From: Sacculina carcini
Taxonomy: Eukaryota; Arthropoda; Thecostraca; Sacculinidae
NCBI GenBank assembly: GCA_916048095.2
Contig: OU696588.1
Coordinates: forward strand, 7,060,501 to 7,124,500
DNA length: 64,000 nt
Direction: 5' to 3'
Part shown: piece after piece, positions 1 through 10,110 of the stretch
Position numbering within the stretch: position 1 is the first letter of the stretch
How the letters are laid out: the number at the start of each line of letters is the position of its first letter
Notes under the pieces: generated by a model
Databases searched by the model: none
The model's input: the letters and a program-made list of their open reading frames with translations, nothing else
What the model was told of the DNA's origin: nothing
Position numbers and translations under genes: made by a program

Positions 1-117
1 GTCCTGTGTCTTAGTCCATACTTAGTAGTGCCCCCTAGCGTGGGATTATGTAACCAGGATGGACAGGGCGTTGAATACACAGTTGGTGCTCGTTGTCTCT
101 TGTGTGTGTTTATTACA
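1..117 (+). repeat. 5' LTR, right part only
   Basis: Matches 4787-4903 base for base as far as I can compare by eye. The left part of this LTR lies before the window. Confidence 0.93.
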
Positions 118-138
118 TGGCGCAGCCGACAGGATGTG
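118..138 (+). promoter_or_regulatory. Primer binding site, tRNA-Ser-like
   Basis: TGGCGCAGCCGACAGGATG follows the LTR directly. It resembles the complement of animal tRNA-Ser 3' ends (TGGCGCAGTCGGTAGGAT type) with a few differences. The tRNA assignment is inferred from memory of tRNA-Ser sequences. Confidence 0.7.
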
Positions 139-233
139 AAGGTCAGTGTTAGAAATTTCCCTTTCAGTTAAAGACAATCTGGAGGTGTAAATACTGACTC
201 AGTGAATATTGTCATTCCGAAATTGGACTAACA

Positions 234-3200
234 ATGGAAAAACAGATTGAAAAACTACTTGAGGTAGTTTCAATGCAAATGCAAGCGAGTTCTGAACGAG
301 AAGCCCGTCAAACTCAAATAATGACGAGTTTAATGGAGCAAATGATGAGAACCGAAACAAGAAATTCGTCTCAACATACAGTCGATGAGTCACGTACCAC
401 ACCGAAATTGCCTTCATCCAATATTCCGGTTCCTATATTGCATAGCGGAGCATCGTTGCGTGAATTCGAATCATGGAGGCATAAAGTAGCAGGTTACGTG
501 ACTTTATCTAATATCAACTTGTTATCCCCGAAAGAGCAACAAGCTATTCTTTTGTCAATGCTGGATGAGGATTGGGTGCGAATTTCAAGGTTCAATATCA
601 TTTTCCAAGAGGATGACACACTTGACGATTGCATTTCGAAAATAAGAGAGCACATTCGAGATACTAGAAACGTGATTGTAGACCGCAGGGAATTCTTTTC
701 TCGCAATCAACAGGACGGCGAATCATTCGACGAGTTTTTATGTGCAGTCCAAGAAATCGCCGCATATTGCGAATTTTGCGACAAATGCGAAGACAACCGA
801 CTTCGAGATAAAATTGTGATGGGCATCCGTGATGAAGATGCGTTACAAAGAATGTTTCAAGAGAAAAAGTTGACTTTGCATGGTGCTTTAAATATTTGCC
901 GTGCAAACGAGAGCGCCCGAATAAGCTCCCAAGAATTGAAGGCGAACGAAAATGAGGTACATGCAAGTGTGTGCAAAACACAGACACAACAGGAAGGCAA
1001 TGGGCGTGCGACTAATTGTAATCGCTGTGGTCGCCGACATGGGAATTCAGAATGTCGTGCATTGAAACAAAGGTGCCACAACTGTGACCAGATCGGTCAT
1101 TTTGCCCGAGTATGCAAGAAGCGGAAATGCAAACCTTCGTATCAACGCGAACGAGCGGAACACAAGGATGAAAACGTACACCTCATTATTACTGACGTAA
1201 ATGTTCAAGCAGTTGAACGTCACAAGATCAGGAAACTACCGTTGACAGAAGTGAGCGCGTTAACCCGCTCGGGTGAAACTGGAAGAATATGTCTAGCGAC
1301 GGACACTGGAAGTGATGTGACAATCATCAACAGGCAAGTGACCAGCCTACTGAACATTGACCACAACAATCTTCTCCCCGCCAATGTGAAGCTTTTTGCA
1401 GCAAATGGGAAAAGACTCACTTGCGTGGGAACTTGCCCACTTGAACTAAAACTGGGCTCAGCAGCATGCAGTACAACGGCATACGTTGTCCCCAGCATTT
1501 CCAACGCACTTTTATCATGGGTGGACGCTATTGATTTAAGAATTTTACACAAGTCGTTTCCGAAACAACTGGAAGCAAGCGACACTTGCGATCAACAAAC
1601 AAACGAGGTGTCAAAGACAAGTTGCGAGTATAGTGCCACAGATGTGTTTCGACTCAGAGCTAGCAACAACACCCGTGCTTGTTCTGGTGGATGGCAATAT
1701 CATCGCTCGAGGCCTCGGTGGAATCTGAACCGAGAGCCAACTGATGAGGAAATAAACAGCCACACCACAGAGATGATAAAATGCTTCCCTCGTGTGTTTT
1801 CAGAAAGTGGAGTTTTGCGAAGCATGGAAGGTGACCCAATGAGGATCATTGTGAAAGAAGATGCCACACCAGTGAGCATTACCGCCCCTCGGTCCGTTCC
1901 GATTTGTTACCGTGACAGCTTGAAAACTCAGCTGGACAAGTTGATTGAGGAAGATGTCATTGAACCTGTCAGCCATCCAACGGCATGGTGTCATCCGATT
2001 GTTCTAGTACCACGAAAAGATACTAACGGGAATAACACTGGATGTCGATTGACAACTGATCTGACTAAGCTCAATAGATATGTCCAGCGACCCACGCACC
2101 CTATGCATAGCCCACTTGATGCTGTATCAACGATTACGCGTGGTTCACGATATTTTACCAAATGTGACGCAAAATCAGGGTACCATCAAATATTGATCGA
2201 TACAAGGGACAGGGATTTGACATGCTTTATCACGCATTTTGGTCGATACAGATACAAGCGCGCCCCCATGGGACTTGTTTCCAGCGGAGACGAGTTTAAT
2301 CGACGTGGAGACGCAATCCTTGGTGACATTCCCAACACATGTAAAGTAGTAGACGATATCCTTATATATGATTCAAAGTACGACGATCACCTTGCACGCG
2401 TTTGGCAGGTCCTTTGTCGATGTGACGACGCAGGCATCACTCTGAACAAGGAAAAATTCGCATTCGGTACAAACGAAACAAATTTCTGCGGCTTTACTGT
2501 GAGTGAGAAAGGCTACACGGTAGAATCCGGGAAGACGAGTGCAATAGAGAGATTTCCATGTCCAAAAGATATCACAGGCCTTAGATCATTCCTCGGGCTG
2601 GTTAACCAACTCGGTTACTTCTCCACTCAGATTGCCGAAAAGTCCAGACCTTTGCGAGATCTTCTGAAGCGCAATAATAAATGGATGTGGACATCCACGC
2701 ACGACACAGCGTTCAACGAAGTTAAGAACTCTCTGATGTCACCGCCTATTTTGGATTTTTTTGACCCTTCACGTGATACCATGCTGGAAGTTGACGCGGC
2801 GAAGCTGAAAGGTCTGGGATTCGTCCTTAGACAACAAGACAGCGACGGCTCCTGGCGCCTTATCCAGTGTGGATCAAGGTTTTTGACAGAGACAGAGGAA
2901 CGCTACGCAGTATGCGAACTAGAAATGCTCGCTGTAGTTTGGGCATGTCGTAAGTGTAATTGCTTTGTAGCCGGGTTGAGTAATTTCATCGTTGTCACCG
3001 ATCACAAAGCTCTAGTGCCTATACTTAATTCGAAGGGCCTAGCTGATATTTCTAATCCACGCATTCAAAGACTCCGTGAGAAGATCACTCATTTAACCTT
3101 TACGGCGAAGTGGAAAGCAGGATCCGTGAACTCCATAGCAGACGCTCTTTCACGAGCTCCTAGCGCCCCAGCTGAACCAGAAGAAGGCGATATAGCCGAA

Positions 3201-4620
3201 GCTCACATTCAATCCGTCCAGCTTTCTGCAAATGTTCTTTCGATCAATGATCATGAATTGGAAAACATTAGAGATGCCGCGAGAAACGATCCAGAATACT
3301 GCATGCTGAAAAATACAATTACAAGTGGGTTTCCGAATGATAAACGTCGTGTTTCTTCTTCCCTGCAGCCATTTTGGTGTGTTCGGCACGATATGGCTGT
3401 TGATGACGATCTGATTTTGTTAGGCCGACGACTTATAATCCCGAGAGCTTTACGGCGTGAAACGCTGCAGCGTCTTCATGATGGCCACCTGGGCGTAACG
3501 AAAACCACATTGAGAGCGAGACAAACGGTCTATTGGCCCGGCATCAATAATGACATCAAGAATATCACTGCCGCATGCGAAATGTGTCGAAAATATTCCA
3601 ACAGCATACAACGAGAACAGTACATCGAAGCTGAGCAACCGTCACGAATCTTCCAGTATGTGTCTGTTGATTATTTCGAACATGCAGGCAGGATGTTTAT
3701 GGTATATGTCGATCGTTTATCTAACTGGCCAGTGATTTACGGCTCAAAAGCATCGACGAAGAGCGACTCAAGGTCATTGATTCATTGTCTTCGCGAGATT
3801 TTCACGTATACCGGCGTTCCTGAGTATATGCGCAGCGATGGAGGACCTCAGTTTGTAGCTCATCGAACCAGAGACTTCCTGAGGCGATGGGGGGTACGCC
3901 ACAACATCACCAGCCCTCATTATCCACAGGCTAATGGTCATGCTGAATCTGCAGTGAAGAGAGCAAAACGGCTCATACAGAAATGCACAGACCATGGCGA
4001 CATGAACACAGACGAATTTGCTCGTGGACTACTCGAACTGAGAAACGCCCCAGGAGTCGGCGGACGTTCACCTGCACAAATCGTATACGGCCATCCACTG
4101 CGCAGTGCATTGCCAGCTCATCATCGGTCATTTGCTCCGGAATGGCAAGAAAAAGCAGACGAATGTGATAGGCGTGCTGTCAGTACTAGAGAGCGCGTTA
4201 TCACCACATACAACCAAATATCCCGAGCATTAGCACCACTACGGCTTGGACAGAGGGTATACATACAGAATCGGTCCATCGGGAGATGAGATAGGGTTGG
4301 TGATGTGTCTGCTGTGGGTCGTCATCGTGCTTATGCGATCCGGCTTCCGAGCGGTCGAATTTGGTGGCGTAACCGCCGCCATCTGATGCCGGTTACTACC
4401 GCGAACCAGACATCGAAATCTGAACATACTCCGGACAACGGACACGACGAAGCCGACGAAGCCGACGGAAACGCTGACTGTGCCGGCGGCGCAAACGAAG
4501 CCAGCGCAGATTTCTACCATACACCGTCACCTCCGCCAGATGTGCACCCGGCTGGTCCGCGGCGCAGCCAACGTGAACGTCGCCGACCAGCTTACCTAGA
4601 TGAATACGTCACTGATGCGG
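234..4620 (+). CDS. Gag-pol coding region of the first Gypsy element
   Basis: Gag occupies about 234-1170 and ends in two CCHC knuckles (CNRCGRRHGNSEC, CHNCDQIGHFARVC; about 1017-1130). The aspartic protease shows DTGSDVTI near 1306. Reverse transcriptase runs about 1850-2640, with YFTKCDAKSGYHQ and the catalytic VDDILIY near 2350. RNase H starts near 2780 (LEVDAA) and ends at ADALSRAP. Integrase begins with an HHCC zinc domain (HDGHLG, CEMCRKY, about 3475-3600) and has a DDE core (VDYFEH, SDGGPQF, ESAVKRAKR). Gag and pol share one frame over most of the length. The product would copy and integrate the element. Confidence 0.92.
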
Positions 4621-4903
4621 TGTAACATTTCAGTCTTATGTTCACATGTTATATATAAGTGATTCAACTATTAACCGCGATTGTTGTTGTAAAGTATTAT
4701 TTCTTCTCTACGTATGATCCAACAATTTCATTGTTTATCTTACAATATATAGTGTGTGTAATCTTGGAGAGGAGTGTGGTAATATGGTCCTGTGTCTTAG
4801 TCCATACTTAGTAGTGCCCCCTAGCGTGGGATTATGTAACCAGGATGGACAGGGCGTTGAATACACAGTTGGTGCTCGTTGTCTCTTGTGTGTGTTTATT
4901 ACA
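4621..4903 (+). repeat. 3' LTR of the first Gypsy element (283 bp)
   Basis: Starts TGTAACATTT right after the coding region and ends TTTATTACA. The right 117 bases equal the window's first 117. Confidence 0.93.
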
Positions 4904-5447
4904 AAGAAAATGGATAGAAGATATTGGCCACTACAGAGCAGGAAGTATAAACACCATTAAATCAGTGACAAATTCCACACACTTGCAATACTTCAACTAC
5001 AAAATCACTCAAAGAATCATCCACACAAACAAAACCGCATATTTGATCGGCATGACAAAATCACACACATGCACGTTCTGCAAAACACACACAGAAACGA
5101 TATTGCACCTTTTCTGGAGCTGCCACGTCACAAGAAAATTTATACAAGAAATGAACACACACGTATTGGAGCCACTAGGTTTCCAAGTGAAAAACGAGAA
5201 AAAATGGTTTTTCCCGGTTGAAAGGAACTTAGAAACATTGATAATTACTGTCGCGAAAAGATGCATATATACTTCACGTTATATCGACGCGAAGCCGCAT
5301 ATAAAAGCACTAATAGTGTCAATTATGAACGAATACGAAATTGGTCAGACATGCCGCAAACAACTACCCGATAGAGCCAAGCATGAAATGTGGAGGATAT
5401 GGGAGCAGAAACAGAACGAGATAACGTGTCACTTCAATATGTCGTAA
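4904..5447 (+). CDS. LINE ORF2 C-terminus with zf-RVT-type domain
   Basis: The frame carries LQYFNYKITQRIIHTNK followed by CTFCKTHTETILHLFWSC, the CxxC...HxxxxC pattern of the zinc-binding domain that follows reverse transcriptase in many LINE ORF2 proteins. No reverse transcriptase motif is present because only the C-terminal ~180 residues lie in the window. The stop at 5445-5447 looks natural, followed by a UTR and A-rich tail. It is the tail of a transposon protein, not a host gene. Confidence 0.75.
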
Positions 5448-6005
5448 TAGTGGCGAGTCTTGAAATACGAGCGGCAGAGTGACAAGCTTTGACGTGACGG
5501 ACTCGCGTATATGATGATCTGTTCACTTGGATGATACCTGTAACGTCCGCACACCGGTATATGTGCAGTTGATATTAAAGAATTTGGCGCATTCTGTTGA
5601 AGAGTGGGCGCGCTCAATGGATCATTTTACACAATTTCTGGAGAATTTGTTGAATTGTCGTTCATTGTATAGCTTGTACCGTACCGCTCATTGTATAGCT
5701 ACAACGCAAACATTAGACACTATACGGGCAAACGTAATGACGTCCACTAGTGTGATTCACTGAAATGTTCCCGATGCGAGTAGTTTGTGCTGGTGCCTCG
5801 ATTGAGTTGTTTTGTGTTTCAATGTTTCAGCCAAAATGTACAGTGGTTGTTAAATTTACGGGTGCTAACTGAATTGATGGGTGTGTGTGTGCATGTAAAG
5901 GCAAAACGTATCTGTCTGTATTTATTATATGTGCGTGGTGATTGTCAATACACTTCTGGGGAAAAAAAAAAACAAAAAAACAAAAACAAAAACAAAAACA
6001 AAAAC
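4904..6005 (+). mobile_element. 3' end of an L1/Tx1-like LINE
   Basis: An open frame of about 180 codons runs out of the Gypsy LTR at 4904 and ends at 5447. About 510 bp of 3' UTR follow and close in an A-rich tail with an (AAAAAC)n pattern at 5960-6005, typical of LINE integration through target-primed reverse transcription. The Gypsy element interrupts its 5' side, so anything upstream lies before the window. Assignment to the L1/Tx1 side rests on the zinc-binding C-terminal domain; other LINE clades are possible. Confidence 0.75.
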
Positions 6006-6509
6006 TAGCATCTTCTATTACACCGCGGCCAGGCACCTCCACGGCTACACCGGAGGCCAGAGAGCTGGCGTCGCACCACACGATGGCGTGGTCACCACTA
6101 ACCGACCAGGGGCCTCGAGCCGGATCAGATGCGCCGCATTGACTTGCGTACGGACTCGGCCACTGCGCATCGCTGGTTGAGTGACGCTGTGAGCGGCCGT
6201 GCGAGGCTGCGCACCAAGGCAACCAGCAGGCAATCCACACAGTGTAATTATACACACAACAACCACAAACATGCGTACACACCGCCGCAACACAATCCGA
6301 CCATCACGCAGATCGAAAACACACTCACCCTCGTGCACACGAGCGCACCCTCACACCCACTCACACACACCCACACACACACCGTGACCTCCACGCAACC
6401 TTGACCACACAACACACGCATGCGCACAGTAAGTTACACACAAGCACACAACACTCAACTACACGGACGCAACACAAAGTATTTCAAAATTCCGAAAATA
6501 AATACAATA
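6006..6509. other. No intact gene; Gypsy RNase H scrap and CA-rich DNA
   Basis: About 6125-6225 (+) reads IDLRTDSATAHRWL and then a region ending RARLRTKA, close to the RNase H of the decayed Gypsy at 56273-61876 (IMLFTDSSTAHVWL). 6226-6470 is rich in CA and CAC runs, and the open frames there are low-complexity translations. I see nothing else. Confidence 0.45.
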
Positions 6510-8225
6510 CACAGTATATTTTATTCGGGTATTCCAACATATAATAATCTTCCAGACAAGACGATGACGCGCTGACGGCTGAATCTGACGTCCAGAGCAC
6601 GCTCTGAGGATGGACGTGGGGGCAGGTGTTTGTTGTGAAGGTAGATTTGTCGTCGTACACTGTGCAAATGTTGACCGGTTTGACATGTTGGCACCGTCTG
6701 ATGAACCAGTTTGAGAGTGTAGACCTCTTCGCCGGGTGGAGTGTAACGACGGTCGAGTCTGTGCACCGGAGCACGGCTGATGAGACGCAGTCAGAGCACG
6801 TGAGGGTTACGATGCTGGTGACGATGCCTCTGACGGTGAAGCCTTGCTAGCGGGAGCTGCGGCTGTCTTGTGTGGACGAGTTTGCATAATTGGCAGGGGT
6901 CCGCAGCACGGCTGAGATCGAAGTCCTGACTAGTTTGAGATTAAATGTTCCGCAGAATCTTATGTAGGCTTGTCGTCCAAAACAGCGTTTTTACTCTATC
7001 GATCGAGACGGTCATTTAATTGAATAAACGGATGATGGTCACCGTTTTATCCGTGCGCCGAATAACACGAAACGGTACTTCAAACGGTTGTTTCAGAGGC
7101 GTGCGATGTGGCCCGCGCTGCACAAAAATGTGAGTACATGTTCTGAGCGCAGATGGTACATGAAGTGACACGCTGGAGCGACGCGGTGGCATTGGGCGTG
7201 TTTGCTCTATCGCGCGTCGAACGGCATGGGCTTATGAAGAAGGTGATGGTGAAGGTGCTGATGAGCCAGCTCGTGGAGATATAATCTCGTACAGCAAACA
7301 AAAAAGTGTGCCATAAACCAACTCTGCTGGCGACTTTTTTAAATCGGCTTTCACTGCAGATCTGATGCCAAGAAGCACCGTGGGAAGTGCATCTGTCTAC
7401 TTGGTGCCGGGGTGTGCTTGTAACGCCCTTTTTAATTGGCGGTTGAATCGCTCAATTAATCCGTTGCAGGCTGGATGATAGATTGTGGTTGTTTTGTGCA
7501 CACAGCCTATTGTAGAGCACAAGCTTTTCCACGACACGCTAGTGAACTGAGTGCCTCGATCGGTGACGATCAGTTCTGGTACACCAAAACGCGCGATCCA
7601 ACCGGTTGTGAACGCTCGGCATATGGTCTCGGCACGAATATTTGGGATTGGTAACGCCTCTGCCCATCTGGTGTAACGGTTAATGCAAGTGAATATGTAT
7701 TCACTTCCATTAGATGGTGGGAGCGGTCCCACAATATCCGCATGCAGCTGTCGGAATCGTTGTTGCGGCACGTCGAATTCACCGTGTGGCGAGCGTGTGC
7801 GTCGTTGCACTTTAAAACGTTGACGCTGTTGGCAGGCTCGTGTCCATCGGCTGATGTATTTCTCCACATACGGCCACACACAACGAGACGTTATGAGCTC
7901 TTACGTAGCACGCATTCCAAGGTGTGACATATTGTGCCACATGTTGAAGTAGAGATGACGTAATGATGTCGGGATCAAAGTCCGTAGATTGCCAGTAGAA
8001 ATATCACAGATCAGTGATGAGCCGCCGGGGAGCTTTTCGGATCGGATCTCCAGCGAGTGAGGCTGCTCTGCAAACTTATGCAGGTCGGTGTCGGCTTCCT
8101 GTGCCGCCGCCAGAAAATTGAGGTCGTGCAGTGGTGGCTCAGGTAACCGCAGTACGTTGATGGTACGGGAAAGCGTATCAGCGACCACGTTGTCTTCGCC
8201 GGGCACATGGCGCAAATTACTCGCA
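6510..8225 (-). mobile_element. Decayed Ty3/Gypsy pol fragment (RNase H end to integrase C-terminus)
   Basis: Read on the minus strand, about 8215-7900 gives the end of RNase H (HVPGEDNVVADTLSRT) and the start of integrase. 7879-7397 gives the integrase core (DIVGPLPPSNGSEYIFTCI, VTDRGTQF, HPACNGLIERFNRQLK). The C-terminal domain follows to about 6965 (CTHIFVQRG, TVSIDRVK), then a tail to about 6510. No LTR, gag or reverse transcriptase is seen. It is broken in several places. It resembles the integrase of the Gypsy at 16201-25112 and may be an old relative. Confidence 0.85.
6965..7046 (+). repeat. Left arm of an 82-bp inverted repeat
   Basis: Reverse complement of 9431-9512 with about two mismatches. 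It lies in the integrase C-terminal part of the decayed Gypsy fragment. Confidence 0.85.
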
Positions 8226-9418
8226 AATTGTTTTGTTTTGTGTTGTTTCTATTTAGACAACCAACAGGACAATATCCCAATTACAGGCACATCAAGACAA
8301 TGCAAATGGTAGAATTCACAGTCAAATTCAAAATGCCCACGCAGTCACACACACACGTATACACACACAATACTTATAATTTATAAATCCGTAATTTCTG
8401 ATAATAATGAAACATAAATATTTATGAAAAAACAGTTTCCAGGAACACACGCACCTCTAGCATAAATTTGGTATGCCCCGGCACAAAACGCAATTATTTA
8501 AACATAGTATATTCTGCACAAGGCCGCACATTTGGAGTTCGCTTCCTCACAAAATTAAAGCCAACACATATAATGGTACAATAAACATTTTCAAAATGAA
8601 ATTAAGAAAATACATGTTTGATGTTCAATTTACTTGCTAACAATTATTTCCAGATGATCTAATTATCTCTATTCTGTTATTATATATCTGGGCATTGTCC
8701 TATTGTTATCGTAAATTAGCATATGTGTATATGTGTGTTGTATTACCACGTATTTATTTTAACAAATTTGTCCAACTAAAAGCTTGGGCTTGTCGGACTT
8801 TTTCCATGTTTGTTGTTACATGTTAATGTGTTCATATTGTATGCTTGCGTGGAAATATATTTACAATTTACACATACATGCACACACACGCACACACACA
8901 CGATAGCGCCAACTAACGTATGACAGTGGTCGGGCATATATATATATATATATATATATGAAAAAGAATGATAAAAAATTAAAACTAGCATGATTAACAG
9001 GTGTGTGGTCAAATAATTACAATAAGCAGGACCTTCGGAACACGGACCGACTGGCATGTAGAATGTCCACGTGCGGCCTGCTGTTGAAATACTTTGTACA
9101 AAATCAACACATGACATGAATGTAATTTATCAACATTTGAAATTCGCTGCATCATTCATATATTTATAATTGTTCAGTGTTGTTGGCAGTATCATCACAA
9201 CACCACTGAATTGTTTTCGCGAAATATCTAAATCGTTATACATAAAATAATACTTTCATACATACAATTTTGAGCGATCCTACATACATTGACACAGACA
9301 CACACAATGTTTATGATGTTGGTGGCGAAATCCACCATAGCCACTATCACTGATGCTCGTTCTGTTGCTGCCGAAAATGTGTTTTCAATTCCATTTTTAT
9401 TGAATTCAATTAACGATT
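8226..9418. other. AT-rich stretch without a gene
   Basis: About 1.2 kb with no convincing open frame. It holds short CA runs (8350-8370, 8880-8900) and a (TA)n run at about 8936-8959. I see no RNA gene or element ends. Confidence 0.5.
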
Positions 9419-9517
9419 TAGAGCTAAAAACGGTGACCATCATCCGTTTATTCAATTAAATGACCGTCTCGATCGATAGAGTAAATACGCTGTTTTGGAC
9501 GACCAGCCTACATAATC
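9419..9517 (+). mobile_element. Gypsy integrase C-terminal scrap, opposite orientation
   Basis: The plus strand reads TVTIIR and then MTVSIDRVNTLFWTTSL, the same coding piece found on the minus strand at 6965-7046. 9431-9512 is the right arm of the inverted repeat. Confidence 0.75.
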
Positions 9518-9637
9518 AAATATATAACCTGAAACAAAAGAAAGATTTATTGACTTAAACAGTCTTAGGAATAAATGAATGAGCTCGCAAGAAGAAAATA
9601 TCCGCTTTTTTATGAAGGCAAATATTATCAATGAACA
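9518..9637 (-). mobile_element. Fragment of the CR1-like LINE 5' region
   Basis: The stretch from AATATATAACCTGAAAC to AATATTATCAATGAACAA matches 21805-21935 and 37450-37580, the 5' untranslated part of the CR1-like LINE copies. Only about 120 bp are present. Confidence 0.8.
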
Positions 9638-9652
9638 ATTGACGAATACAAC

Positions 9653-9666
9653 AAATCACGCACATG
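9653..9666. repeat. Proposed target-site duplication of the jockey LINE, left copy
   Basis: AAATCACGCACATG abuts the (ATTG)n tail of the jockey LINE and recurs at 38948-38961, just outside its 5' end. Both copies lie in sequence resembling the Gypsy integrase near 61470-61495. Confidence 0.55.
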
Positions 9667-9821
9667 ATTGATTGATTGATTATTGAGTTTTTGGGGTGCA
9701 CCGGCCTCTAGGACCATATGGCACCCCCAGTCTGTTGTTAGCTAAATTAAACTAAAACTATGCAAATGAACGTAATGGAGCGATGAAATAAATAAGCGTG
9801 AGGGTGAATGATATGAATATG
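9667..9821 (-). mobile_element. Jockey-type LINE, 3' end
   Basis: On the minus strand this piece ends CCCCAAAAACTCAATAATC followed by repeated AATC, the short-repeat tail typical of jockey/I-group LINEs. It continues at 14360 on the far side of a Gypsy insertion; the ATATG duplication on both sides of that insertion shows the two flanks were once adjacent. Confidence 0.75.
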
Positions 9822-10086
9822 TGTAATATCGAGCGGGCCGAAGAGACACGATACACACGAGAAACAATACATACACACGTCAAAGCTCTCACCACAAGTG
9901 ACCTACAAACCTAGAGCGACCCAGTTATATACCCTCGGTTAGTTAATGCACACAACCAATCATGCCTACCGGCAATAGACCATTCGCTCGCTACCGGTAA
10001 CGCCCAACCCATTGCGATCCTATAGTGCACAATCACACTGACATTTACAGGGTCCAATAGGTGGCGCCTTATAGCTCTATACTACA
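9822..10086 (-). repeat. 3' LTR (265 bp)
   Basis: Copy of 14090-14354. On the minus strand it starts TGTAGTATAG and ends CGATATTACA. TATATAAC (minus strand, near 9930-9937) is a possible TATA box. Confidence 0.95.
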
Positions 10087-10110
10087 TACCCCCACACTTC
10101 AAAGCTTTCC

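Larger units (their letters stand above)
1..4903 (+). mobile_element. Ty3/Gypsy LTR retrotransposon, near-whole, 5' LTR cut by window edge
   Basis: Seen: the first 117 bases recur at the end of the 3' LTR (4621-4903), with the primer binding site directly after the first copy. The LTR begins TGTAA and ends TTACA, a 5-bp terminal inverted repeat. Between them lies one long gag-pol reading region in the order gag, protease, reverse transcriptase, RNase H, integrase, which is the Ty3/Gypsy order. The element sits in a LINE whose coding sequence resumes at 4904. It is near-whole, with perhaps one break. The LTR overlap I can compare looks identical, so the insertion is probably young. The 5' target duplication lies outside the window. 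Confidence 0.95.

Noticed and set aside
8776-9117. 113-codon minus-strand frame
   Set aside because: Crosses TA and CA microsatellites and shows no domain or homologue pattern.
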